64,000 nt of DNA from Streptococcus respiraculi (GTDB taxonomy: Bacteria > Bacillota > Bacilli > Lactobacillales > Streptococcaceae). The stretch spans positions 522,001-586,000 of the forward strand of contig NZ_CP022680.1 in NCBI RefSeq assembly GCF_003595525.1, in the 5' to 3' direction. The translations under genes were made by a program, and so were the position numbers. This document shows positions 56,788 through 64,000 of the stretch, piece by piece; within the stretch, counting starts at the first letter, position 1; the number at the start of each line of letters is the position of its first letter. The notes beneath the pieces were generated by a model. That model was not told the origin of the DNA, ran no database searches, and worked only from the letters and a program-made list of their open reading frames with translations.

Positions 56788-56872
56788 AACTCTGGAGAGA
56801 CCGTAATGGCGCCGAAGGGGCAAGGTGATGTGTTAGCACGTCACTCAAACTCTCAGGCAAAAGGACAGAGCA
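56788..56872 (+). promoter_or_regulatory. Glycine riboswitch
   Basis: The hallmarks are in order: CTCTGGAGAGACCG, GCGCCGAAGGGGCAAG, CTCTCAGGCAAAAGGACAGAG. CTCTG (56790-56794) pairs with CAGAG (56866-56870) as P1. A single full aptamer is seen. The upstream leader (56730-56787) may hold a degenerate ghost aptamer, but I cannot show this. The gene downstream fits known glycine riboswitch targets. Confidence 0.95.
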
Positions 56873-56967
56873 TAGGAACGCGGAAGAGAACTTTCCCCTA
56901 GGCTAGTTGGTAAAATGACTGCTGATGATACAAAAAATCGCAGCATCATTCTCATTATGGTTGAAAC
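56873..56967 (+). other. Expression platform between glycine aptamer and terminator
   Basis: Short region that should switch pairing with the terminator at 56968-56998; no ORF with a ribosome-binding site is seen. Confidence 0.4.
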
Positions 56968-56998
56968 AGAGTTTGACAGTTGTGGTCAGACTCTTTTG
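56968..56998 (+). terminator. Riboswitch-controlled terminator
   Basis: AGAGTTTGAC pairs with GTCAGACTCT (one wobble), followed by TTTTG, 33 bases before the symporter start. Confidence 0.75.
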
Positions 56999-57030
56999 TT
57001 TGTCATAGATTAGAATATGGAGGAGATAGG

Positions 57031-58362
57031 ATGGTAGAAATCTTACAGCGTGTCAATAGTTTGGTCTGGGGAGCCCCTTTACTGATGTTGTTGGTGGGAA
57101 CAGGAGCTTATTTTACCTTTCGGTTAGGACTTTTTCAGGTCAGAAAACTGCCGCGAGCTTTTGGACTTATCGTAGCAGATGATCGGAGTGGTCAGGGAGA
57201 TGTGTCTAGTTTTGCAGCCCTTTGTACGGCTCTTGCAGCAACGGTCGGAACAGGAAACATTGTCGGAGTAGCAACTGCCATTAAGACGGGTGGTCCAGGA
57301 GCTCTCTTTTGGATGTGGGTTGCAGCCTTTTTTGGAATGGCAACCAAGTATGCAGAAGGCTTTTTGGCAATTAAATATCGGACAAAAGATGCCAACGGTC
57401 AGGTAGCCGGAGGTCCCATGCACTACATCACACTTGGTATGGGGAAAAAATGGAAGCCTTTGGCTGTCTTCTTTGCGATTTCAGGCGTTCTAGTGGCTTT
57501 TCTTGGGATTGGCACCTTTGCACAGGTCAATTCGATTACTTCTTCCTTGGAAAATAGCTTTGCCTTTTCTCCTCAGATTGTGAGTATCATTTTGGCAGTC
57601 ATTGTAGCAGTCATTATTTTTGGTGGAATTGAGTCTATTTCCAGTGTCTCAACTAAGGTAGTTCCTTTTATGGCTCTCTTATATATTGTAGCAACAGTGG
57701 CTCTACTAGCTGTGAACGCCAATCAATTATTACCTACCCTTGGCTTAGTCGTGAAAAGTGCCTTTACACCAAGTGCGGCTCTAGGTGGTTTTGCAGGAGC
57801 TAGCGTGCGTGCAGCAATCCAAAATGGGATTGCCCGAGGCGTTTTTTCAAATGAATCAGGGCTTGGTTCAGCTCCAATTGCAGCAGCGGCAGCCAAGTCC
57901 AATCAGCCAGTCGAACAGGGCTTGATTTCCATGATTGGAACCTTTATTGATACCATTATTATCTGTAGCTTGACTGGCTTGTCTATTTTGGTAACAAGCC
58001 AGTGGACAGTAGCAGGATTAGAAGGTGCGCCGTTGACACAGGCAGCTTTTGCAACCTTTTTTGGTACTCCAGGATCCCTTGCTCTAACTTTTAGCTTGGT
58101 TCTCTTTGCCTTTACAACCATTTTAGGGTGGAGTTACTATGGAGAACGCTGTTTTGAATTTCTCTTTGGGACACGGTTTATCTTGCTCTATCGTATCATC
58201 TTTATTGCCATGGTCGCTTTGGGTGGATTTCTCCAATTGGAAGTGATTTGGGTTATCGCTGATATTGTTAATGGCTTAATGGCTCTGCCGAATTTAATTG
58301 CTCTACTAGCTTTATCGCCAATCATTATTCGTGAAACAAGAAAATATTTTAAGGAACTATAA
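57031..58362 (+). CDS. Alanine/glycine:cation symporter (AGCS family)
   Basis: This is a 443-residue sodium-coupled amino-acid carrier with about ten hydrophobic segments. GTGNIVGVATAIKTGGPGALFWMWVAA and NESGLGSAPIAAAAAKS are AGCS signatures. ATG 57031 follows GGAGG; the frame back to 56980 lies in the leader terminator. A glycine riboswitch upstream implies glycine as substrate or signal. Confidence 0.92.
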   Translation: MVEILQRVNSLVWGAPLLMLLVGTGAYFTFRLGLFQVRKLPRAFGLIVADDRSGQGDVSSFAALCTALAATVGTGNIVGVATAIKTGGPGALFWMWVAAFFGMATKYAEGFLAIKYRTKDANGQVAGGPMHYITLGMGKKWKPLAVFFAISGVLVAFLGIGTFAQVNSITSSLENSFAFSPQIVSIILAVIVAVIIFGGIESISSVSTKVVPFMALLYIVATVALLAVNANQLLPTLGLVVKSAFTPSAALGGFAGASVRAAIQNGIARGVFSNESGLGSAPIAAAAAKSNQPVEQGLISMIGTFIDTIIICSLTGLSILVTSQWTVAGLEGAPLTQAAFATFFGTPGSLALTFSLVLFAFTTILGWSYYGERCFEFLFGTRFILLYRIIFIAMVALGGFLQLEVIWVIADIVNGLMALPNLIALLALSPIIIRETRKYFKEL

Positions 58363-58408
58363 CTCAGAAAAGTTTGTTGTTCGATCAAGAAATGGCTGAC
58401 TTGTCTAT

Positions 58409-58417
58409 GGTATAATA
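58409..58417 (+). promoter_or_regulatory. mscS promoter (extended -10)
   Basis: TGGTATAAT, 22 bases before the start codon region; no clear -35. Confidence 0.6.
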
Positions 58418-58438
58418 ACAGATAGAAAGGAGGGCGTA

Positions 58439-59263
58439 ATGTCATTTTTTGCAAAATATCTAGCCCAATTTGATCTAGAAACTCTTGTCATGGAGCTGGT
58501 TAGTAAGCTCCTATCGCTCATTCTTCTTGTTCTTGTTTTTTATATCATTAAGAAAATAGTCACTATTTCTGTCAGAAAGCTCATTTTATCTTCTATTCGC
58601 GTATCAACGCAGGAGGTGGGACGACAAAAAACCATTGCTCGTCTTTTGGAGAGTGGCTTGAACTACCTTTTGTACTTTCTCTTATTATATTCTGTCTTGA
58701 CGATTCTAGGACTGCCAGTTTCTAGTTTATTGGCTGGGGCAGGAATTGCAGGGGTTGCTATTGGGATGGGAGCTCAGGGCTTTTTATCTGACTTGGTCAA
58801 TGGTTTCTTTATTCTGCTTGAACGCCAATTTGATGTGGGAGATGTGGTTGGCTTGACGAATGGCTCTATTAAAATAAAGGGTACAGTTGTCAGCGTAGGC
58901 ATACGGACAACTCAGGTTCGAGATGGAGATGGTACGCTGCATTTCATCCCAAATCGCAATATTTTGGTGGTGAGCAATCAATCGCGAGGCGATATGCGTG
59001 TTCAGGTAGATGTTCCGCTGAGTCTGACGACTGATTTGGATAAGGTTTGGCAGGTTATCGAGCGTGTCAATCAAAAGGAATTAGCTTCCCAAACTGCAAT
59101 TAAAGGAGCAAAAATGGTTGGTCCTCAGACACTCGAAAATGGCTCTTTTGTTTTTCGTGTCCAATTTTTTGTGATCAGTGGGCAGCAAAGTCAGATTTAT
59201 CAGCATTTTTATATGGTCTATCACCAAGCCCTACTTGCAGAAGGCATTAATCTTTATGTGTAA
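58439..59263 (+). CDS. MscS-family mechanosensitive channel
   Basis: This is a 274-residue small-conductance mechanosensitive channel homologue. Three hydrophobic segments precede the pore-lining helix region LAGAGIAGVAIGMGAQGFLSDLVNGFFILLE, followed by the beta domain (FDVGDVV, GTVVSVGIRTTQVRDGDGTLHFIPN). It would open under osmotic downshock. AAAGGAGG precedes the ATG. Confidence 0.92.
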   Translation: MSFFAKYLAQFDLETLVMELVSKLLSLILLVLVFYIIKKIVTISVRKLILSSIRVSTQEVGRQKTIARLLESGLNYLLYFLLLYSVLTILGLPVSSLLAGAGIAGVAIGMGAQGFLSDLVNGFFILLERQFDVGDVVGLTNGSIKIKGTVVSVGIRTTQVRDGDGTLHFIPNRNILVVSNQSRGDMRVQVDVPLSLTTDLDKVWQVIERVNQKELASQTAIKGAKMVGPQTLENGSFVFRVQFFVISGQQSQIYQHFYMVYHQALLAEGINLYV

Positions 59264-59277
59264 AGAAAGGACAAAAC

Positions 59278-59859
59278 GTGTTTCCAAAAGAATTTATTAT
59301 TGAAAATGGCTATGTCTATTATCGGAAAAAACCGCTGTACAAGCAGCTCTTGTTTTGGACAACCATTGCTGGCGCAATCATGACAGTTTTAATGAGCTTT
59401 CTCTTTACTCTTTCCTTGGCTGGTTGGACAGATTTAGATGAGGAGAGTTACCTCGACAATCAAGCAGTTACAGAGCATGCGGTAGGTCAACCAGTAGAAT
59501 TGGACAATGGTTTGGTGATGACTGTTGATTCACTAGATCTTGATTCAGAAATCGCACTGGCAGACGATAGTTACCCACAGACAGTAGTGGTAAAGGTAAC
59601 AGTTGAAAATCCTACTAAGAATTCAGAGTATTTTGAAGAGAAATTAGCACTAGTAGAAGGGCTAGGTTCTGATGATCAGGATAGTTGGATAGGTGTCTAC
59701 CTACTCGATAATAGAACCTATGATACTCCATTGAAAAAGAAAGTAGCTGCTGGAGAAAAGGAAACCTTTACTTTAATCTATGGCGTCGCTCCTCATACAC
59801 AATACCGCTTGCGATATGATGAAGATGTTTGGATGACATTACAGGGTGAAAGCCTGTGA
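59278..59859 (+). CDS. DUF4352-like membrane-anchored protein
   Basis: This is a 193-residue protein with one N-terminal transmembrane helix (TIAGAIMTVLMSFLFTLSLAGW) and an extracytoplasmic immunoglobulin-like domain (VELDNGLVMTVDSLDL; VVKVTVENPTKNSEYF) that recalls DUF4352. It starts with GTG 59278 behind AAAGGA, 14 bases after mscS, so the two are probably co-transcribed. Function unknown. Confidence 0.72.
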   Translation: MFPKEFIIENGYVYYRKKPLYKQLLFWTTIAGAIMTVLMSFLFTLSLAGWTDLDEESYLDNQAVTEHAVGQPVELDNGLVMTVDSLDLDSEIALADDSYPQTVVVKVTVENPTKNSEYFEEKLALVEGLGSDDQDSWIGVYLLDNRTYDTPLKKKVAAGEKETFTLIYGVAPHTQYRLRYDEDVWMTLQGESL

Positions 59860-59870
59860 GAGAACAGCAA

Positions 59871-59897
59871 TAAAAGGCTCAGAGATGAGCCTTTTAT
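59871..59897. terminator. Bidirectional terminator
   Basis: AAAAGGCTC and GAGCCTTTT pair around 6 bases, between convergent genes. Confidence 0.88.
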
Positions 59898-60796
59898 TAT
59901 ATATAAATGATAGCTGCTTTGGCATTTGGATAGAGAGTTTGTAATTCTTTTAAAAACTGGGGATGAAGAGAAAGCATGGTTGCCAGGAGTTCTTGATCAT
60001 GGTCTTCTACATAAATTTTAACCGTCAGAGCCATGCCTATTTTAATAATCTGGTAATTGATATGGGGCAGGACATGTTTGAAATGTTGTAGAATCAAATC
60101 ATCAATCGGCTCAGTAATTTCTTGGTCAGTCGCAAGGCCATGTGACAGTTCGATAAAAGCAGCGTGAAGCATTTTAACAGGCTCTGGTAGGAGGCAGATA
60201 ACGGAAATGCTGGTGATAAAGAAGTCGGCGGTATAGTGTAAGAAGCCGAATGTGCCATTGAGATCAATAAAGTAGAGAAGGCAAAAAGCGAGACCTGCTC
60301 CTAATGATTGCAATCCGTCAATCATGCTCCCCTTGGTTTCTGCCTTTAAAATGGTACTTAGGAAATTGATTTTTCGATTTTGGTAGTGATTATAAAAGCT
60401 AAGAGCAAAGCAGAGCGTCACAACAAAGAGGGTATAGGGTAAGATTGGCCCGACAAGAAGCGGTTCCCCCTCGCCTGCAAGGAAATAATGAAGGGCAGTC
60501 TCAGAAGCATTGATAAAAGCCAGTAGCAACAATAACAAAATTAAAATAGACTTGAAAATAGCATAGAGTGGTTCTAAAAAATGAAGACCATGTGGATAGC
60601 GCGTGGTCCTTTTGTGGCTAATTCGCGAGATATAAATACCAACCATTGCAGATAAAAAGCTGATAAATGAGAAAAATCCATCCAGTAAAAGGGCCTGTAT
60701 ATCGGTAATAAAATAGACGATAATTCCAGCAACCGATACAATAAACGTGATGATGAAATTGACTGTTAATGATCGTTGTTCGATGCTTTTTTGCAC
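59897..60796 (-). CDS. Cation diffusion facilitator (CDF) family transporter
   Basis: This is a 299-residue cation-efflux protein with about six transmembrane helices and a C-terminal cytoplasmic domain. The helix 2 motif is LLLDGFFSFISF and the helix 5 motif is AETKGSMIDGLQSLGAG. In classical zinc CDFs these are HxxxD/DxxxD clusters; here the residues differ (Lys/Ser positions before the Asp), so the metal cannot be predicted. AAGGAGG precedes the ATG and an extended -10 TTGGTATAAT lies upstream on the minus strand (60832-60837). Confidence 0.82.
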   Translation of the reverse strand: MQKSIEQRSLTVNFIITFIVSVAGIIVYFITDIQALLLDGFFSFISFLSAMVGIYISRISHKRTTRYPHGLHFLEPLYAIFKSILILLLLLLAFINASETALHYFLAGEGEPLLVGPILPYTLFVVTLCFALSFYNHYQNRKINFLSTILKAETKGSMIDGLQSLGAGLAFCLLYFIDLNGTFGFLHYTADFFITSISVICLLPEPVKMLHAAFIELSHGLATDQEITEPIDDLILQHFKHVLPHINYQIIKIGMALTVKIYVEDHDQELLATMLSLHPQFLKELQTLYPNAKAAIIYI

Positions 60797-60837
60797 TGAA
60801 TAGTCCTCCTTTTATACTAGTTTACCATTCTATTATA

Positions 60838-60947
60838 CCAAAAATGTGCATTTTTCACAAACCGTCTACCTGTCTGTATTTGGATTATCACTTCTTATTA
60901 GCAAATACAGTGAATGCTCTATTCCTTTCTAAACCTACTATGCATTT
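60838..60947. other. Intergenic stretch upstream of the CDF gene
   Basis: No gene supported; only the minus-strand promoter at its edge is recognised. Confidence 0.35.
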
Positions 60948-61064
60948 TGAGTCTCACTCCCGAATCATACCACTACTGCCTACTGTATTTCCAATCTGAC
61001 ATAATCGCTATCCTAACTTTGTCAATGTAAGCAATTTATATTGTTTAAGGTAGATAAGTTGGTT
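60948..61064 (-). repeat. Dispersed intergenic repeat C, copy 2
   Basis: On the minus strand it runs from AACCAACTTATC to GGAGTGAGACTCA and matches 30369-30523 block by block, without the two insertions found there. Confidence 0.65.
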
Positions 61065-61110
61065 GTTTTGGTATAAAAAACCGATGTCATTTTTTGTGAA
61101 TCTTGAAGTA

Positions 61111-61147
61111 AAAAAGCCCAATCCCTATTTGGTATAGGAATTGGGCT
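61111..61147 (-). terminator. Terminator of gdhA
   Basis: On the minus strand AGCCCAATTCC and a CCC-ATTGGGCT-type complement pair and TTTTTT follows. Confidence 0.85.
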
Positions 61148-61170
61148 AGGAGTTATTATCTGAAAAAGTC

Positions 61171-62517
61171 TTATACTAAACCTTGTGCAATCATAGTATC
61201 TGCGATTTGTTCAAAGGCAGCGATGTTGGCACCAGCAAGGTAGTCTTGGCCGAGGTTGTATTTTTCAGCAGTTTCTTTTGCAGTGTTGAAGATGTTGGCC
61301 ATGATGTCTTTCAAGCGGTTGTCCACTTCTTCGGCAGTCCATGAAAGGCGAAGGCTGTTTTGGCTCATTTCAAGCGCTGATACGGCAACACCACCAGCAT
61401 TGGCAGCTTTTGCAAGTCCGTAAAGGACACCGTTTTCTTGGTAAGTGTGGATGGCTTCTAAGTTCGAAGGCATATTTGCTCCCTCAGCTACACAGTAGAC
61501 ACCATTTTTTACAAGGCGTGCAGCTGCTGCACCATCAATCTCATTTTGAGTAGCACATGGAAGGGCAATATCTGCTTTTCCTTCGTAGGTCCAAACAGAA
61601 CCTTCGTGATACGTTGCAGTTGGTTTTTCGGCAGCGTATTCAGTCAAACGAGCGCGTCGATTATTTTTGATTTCACAAAGAAGGTCAAAGTCAATTCCAG
61701 TTTCATCAATGATATAACCATTAGAATCAGAAACAGAAATGACTGTTGCACCGAGTTCAGTTGCTTTTTGAACGGCAAATTGTGCTACATTTCCAGAGCC
61801 AGAAACAAGGACAGTTTGACCATTGAAGGATTTACCGTTTGCTTGTAGCATATTGTCAGTGAAGTAGACAAGACCATAACCAGTTGCTTCTGGACGAATC
61901 AAGCTACCACCAAAACCGATTGGTTTACCTGTCAAGACACCCGCATCAAATTGGCGAAGTCGTTTGTATTGACCGTACATGTAACCAATTTCACGACCAC
62001 CGACACCAATGTCACCAGCTGGTACATCAAGAGAAGGTCCGATATGTTTTTGCAATTCTGTCATGAAACTTTGGCAGAAACGCATGATTTCAGCATCAGT
62101 CTTACCTTTAGGATCAAAGTCTGATCCACCTTTACCACCACCGATTGGCAGACCTGTCAAGACATTTTTAAAGATTTGTTCAAAACCAAGGAATTTCAAG
62201 ATAGACTGGTTAACAGTTGGATGGAAACGAAGACCACCTTTGTAAGGTCCAACTGCTGAGTTAAATTGAACGCGGTAACCACGATTGACTTGTACATTTC
62301 CGTCCTTATCAGTCCACGGCACACGGAAGCTGATAATGCGTTCAGGCTCAACAATGCGGGCCAAGATGTTTTCAGTGATGTATTCGGGATGTGCTTCGAT
62401 AACAGGTTCAAGTGTGTTGAACAATTCTTCAACGGCTTGTAAAAACTCTGTTTCGTGGGGGTTGCGCGCCTTTACCGCTTCAAATGATTGTTGGATATAT
62501 GCTTTTGCAGTTGTCAT
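61171..62517 (-). CDS. gdhA: NADP-specific glutamate dehydrogenase
   Basis: This is a 448-residue hexameric glutamate dehydrogenase that makes glutamate from 2-oxoglutarate and ammonia. PYKGGLRFHPTVNQSILKFLGFEQIFKN (first part) and GGGKGGSDFDPKGK carry the catalytic lysines; the Rossmann motif is VSGSGNVAQFA. ATG 62517 follows AAAAGGTGG; a GTG at 62529 is less likely. A good promoter and a CodY-like box lie in its leader. Confidence 0.95.
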   Translation of the reverse strand: MTTAKAYIQQSFEAVKARNPHETEFLQAVEELFNTLEPVIEAHPEYITENILARIVEPERIISFRVPWTDKDGNVQVNRGYRVQFNSAVGPYKGGLRFHPTVNQSILKFLGFEQIFKNVLTGLPIGGGKGGSDFDPKGKTDAEIMRFCQSFMTELQKHIGPSLDVPAGDIGVGGREIGYMYGQYKRLRQFDAGVLTGKPIGFGGSLIRPEATGYGLVYFTDNMLQANGKSFNGQTVLVSGSGNVAQFAVQKATELGATVISVSDSNGYIIDETGIDFDLLCEIKNNRRARLTEYAAEKPTATYHEGSVWTYEGKADIALPCATQNEIDGAAAARLVKNGVYCVAEGANMPSNLEAIHTYQENGVLYGLAKAANAGGVAVSALEMSQNSLRLSWTAEEVDNRLKDIMANIFNTAKETAEKYNLGQDYLAGANIAAFEQIADTMIAQGLV

Positions 62518-62638
62518 AAACAATGCCACCTTTTCTAATGAGATTATTGCTCGGAAAAATCAACCCTTTTCTTATCGACTTTTTGAGATATCAAAGTAAG
62601 TTAAGGTTGATTTTTAGAGAGGATAGGTCTGAATATTA

Positions 62639-62653
62639 AATTTTCAGATAATT
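62639..62653 (-). promoter_or_regulatory. CodY-like box in the gdhA leader
   Basis: AATTTTCAGATAATT matches the CodY consensus at 14 of 15 positions and lies some 10-25 bases downstream of the predicted gdhA transcription start. Confidence 0.7.
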
Positions 62654-62670
62654 TAATATTTACGCTTGCT

Positions 62671-62699
62671 ATTATAGCACCAAGCCTTCTAATTGTAAA
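62671..62699 (-). promoter_or_regulatory. gdhA promoter
   Basis: On the minus strand TTTACA (62699-62694), 17 bases, TATAAT (62676-62671). Confidence 0.82.
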
Positions 62700-62796
62700 G
62701 TAAAAAATGAAATATTCTGACAATTTTTGTGAGAATGATAGGTGTTTTCTCGTTTTTTGTGATAAAATGAAAAAAAGAAAGATTTTGGAGGACAAT

Positions 62797-63732
62797 ATGC
62801 CATCAACCAAGACACAGATTGCTGGTTTTCCGTTTGAAAACTGTTTGATGAATGCCGCGGGGGTTGCCTGCATGACGATTGCAGAGTTAGAAGAGGTAAG
62901 AATGTCCCAAGCAGGAACCTTTGTGACCAAGACTGCGACCTTAGAAGCGCGTATTGGGAATCCTGAACCACGTTATCAGGATGTTCCGCTTGGATCGATT
63001 AACTCGATGGGATTGCCAAATCAAGGTTTGGATTATTATTTGGATTATCTTTTGGAATTGCAGGCAAAAGAACCGAATCAAACCTTTTTCCTTTCCTTGG
63101 TCGGACTGTCTCAGGAAGAAACTCATACGCTATTAAAACAAGTGGAATCGAGTGAGTTTAAGGGCTTAACCGAGTTGAATTTGTCCTGTCCAAATGTGCC
63201 AGGCAAACCACAAATTGCCTATGATTTTGAAACGACAGAGGCTATTTTAAGAGAGGTATTTAGCTACTTTACCAAACCTCTTGGGATTAAGTTGCCTCCT
63301 TACTTTGATATGGCACATTTTGATCAGGCAGCAGCGATTTTTAACCAATTTCCGCTCGCTTTTGTCAACTGTGTTAACTCAATTGGAAATGGTCTCTACA
63401 TTGAAGATGAGTCAGTTGTCATTCGTCCTAAAAATGGATTTGGAGGAATCGGTGGAGAATATATCAAGCCGACTGCTCTGGCCAATGTCCACGCTTTCTA
63501 TCAGCGGTTGAAACCAGAAATCCAAATCATTGGAACTGGAGGAGTTCTGACAGGTCGTGATGCTTTTGAGCATATCCTTTGTGGGGCTAGTATGGTGCAG
63601 GTCGGAACCACCCTTCACAAGGAAGGTGTTGTCGCTTTCGAGCGTATCACAGCAGAATTGAAAGCCATTATGGCAGAAAAAGGCTATGAAAGTTTAGACG
63701 ATTTCCGTGGGAAATTACAGTATATAGAGTAG
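62797..63732 (+). CDS. pyrD: Dihydroorotate dehydrogenase A (class 1A)
   Basis: This is a 311-residue soluble FMN enzyme of pyrimidine synthesis; class 1A forms are homodimers that pass electrons to fumarate. The catalytic cysteine lies in [14 protein letters not shown], and [27 protein letters not shown] is the FMN phosphate region. The sequence parallels Lactococcus PyrDA closely. ATG 62797 follows TTGGAGG; the frame back to 62707 runs through the promoter region (TGATAAAAT at 62760-62768). Confidence 0.95.
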   Translation: MPSTKTQIAGFPFENCLMNAAGVACMTIAELEEVRMSQAGTFVTKTATLEARIGNPEPRYQDVPLGSINSMGLPNQGLDYYLDYLLELQAKEPNQTFFLSLVGLSQEETHTLLKQVESSEFKGLTELNLSCPNVPGKPQIAYDFETTEAILREVFSYFTKPLGIKLPPYFDMAHFDQAAAIFNQFPLAFVNCVNSIGNGLYIEDESVVIRPKNGFGGIGGEYIKPTALANVHAFYQRLKPEIQIIGTGGVLTGRDAFEHILCGASMVQVGTTLHKEGVVAFERITAELKAIMAEKGYESLDDFRGKLQYIE

Positions 63733-63738
63733 GCAATT

Positions 63739-63771
63739 CAGGTGAAAATCAGTGGATTTTCACCTGTTTTT
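63739..63771 (+). terminator. Terminator after pyrD
   Basis: CAGGTGAAAATC and GATTTTCACCTG pair perfectly around AGTG, then TTTTT. Confidence 0.92.
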
Positions 63772-63833
63772 CATAGGAATTACCTAGCTTTTTCAAGGGG
63801 AATAGCGTATACTAAAAGAAGGAGGGATGTATC

Positions 63834-64000
63834 ATGAAGAGAAGACGAGATCGGATTGGCAAACGCAGACGTAAGCAGCGGAAGAAATGGCGTGGTTATG
63901 TCTTTTTATTGCCGCTAGTGATGGTTGGATTAGCAGGGCTTATCTATGGTGGCGCGATTCTTTGGTCTCGCTTTTCATCTGTATCACTATCAACCAAACC
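63834..64000 (+). CDS. N-terminal part of a membrane-anchored protein (partial)
   Basis: The frame starts at ATG 63834 behind GGAGGG and is open to the window end (55 codons). It has a very basic cytoplasmic start (KRRRDRIGKRRRKQRKKW) and one hydrophobic helix (YVFLLPLVMVGLAGLIYGGAILW), so it is a type II membrane or secreted protein. A TATACT at 63808-63813 may be its -10. The function cannot be told from this part. Confidence 0.7.
   Translation, partial: MKRRRDRIGKRRRKQRKKWRGYVFLLPLVMVGLAGLIYGGAILWSRFSSVSLSTK

Overview
The window is chromosomal DNA of a low-GC Gram-positive coccus of the genus Streptococcus. Three things point there: the gene order around rpoBC, the comG (comY) operon and ackA; a sigma-X (ComX) CIN box upstream of comG; and typical streptococcal proteins (RpoY, RocS, SsbB, PyrD class 1A, GlnR-GlnA). 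From memory the overall order (pbp1B-rpoBC-comG-ackA ... groESL-rpsL-rpsG-fusA-gap-pgk-glnRA) resembles the Streptococcus suis group, but I cannot fix the species without a search. No rRNA, tRNA, prophage or CRISPR array was found.

Layout. 1-2.5 kb: 3' part of copY, then copZ, a HIT protein and tyrS. 2.6-12.7 kb: pbp1B, then rpoB behind a structured leader, then rpoC. 12.7-19.1 kb: a DUF1033 gene, the complete comGA-GG type IV/competence pilus operon, a methyltransferase and ackA. 19.4-25.1 kb: a THF riboswitch with folT, pepA, a DUF4651/thioredoxin/ytpR operon, ssbB with a near-CIN box, and groESL with a CIRCE operator. 25.1-31.3 kb: the str block (rpsL, rpsG, fusA), preceded by an insertion sequence and bracketed by two inverted copies of a modular repeat. 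31.3-33.4 kb: a two-gene racemase/opine-dehydrogenase operon on the minus strand. 33.6-38.7 kb: gap, pgk, a degenerate duplicate of the pgk 3' end, an aromatic-acid-exporter-like gene, glnR and glnA. 38.7-44.3 kb: rnjA-rpoY with a structured leader, tsaB-rimI-tsaD and azlCD. 44.3-49.8 kb: an ABC exporter pair, an HI0933-type flavoprotein, a second identical IS and rocS. 49.9-55.4 kb: a PTS operon (PRD regulator, IIB, IIC) with a split transketolase. 55.6-64 kb: a YrdC-like gene, a glycine riboswitch with an alanine/glycine symporter, mscS, a DUF4352-like gene, a CDF transporter, gdhA, pyrD and the start of a membrane protein.

Most genes are core functions: transcription, translation factors, glycolysis, nitrogen assimilation, t6A modification and transformation. 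Regulation can be read in many places: CIRCE, a GlnR box, CIN boxes, a candidate cre site, two identical CodY-like boxes, and THF and glycine riboswitches.

The least expected content lies between the genes. Two identical 1113-bp IS copies have unusually long 24/25-bp target duplications, and both sit in promoter regions of core genes while leaving an intact promoter. There is a BOX-like repeat with a variable number of 49-bp units, a second dispersed repeat, a 105-bp MITE-like element that supplies the end of the HIT protein, a decayed duplicate of the pgk terminus, and an uncharacterised structured leader before rpoY-rnjA. Among the proteins, the racemase/opine-dehydrogenase pair and the transketolase-linked PTS have no assigned substrate.
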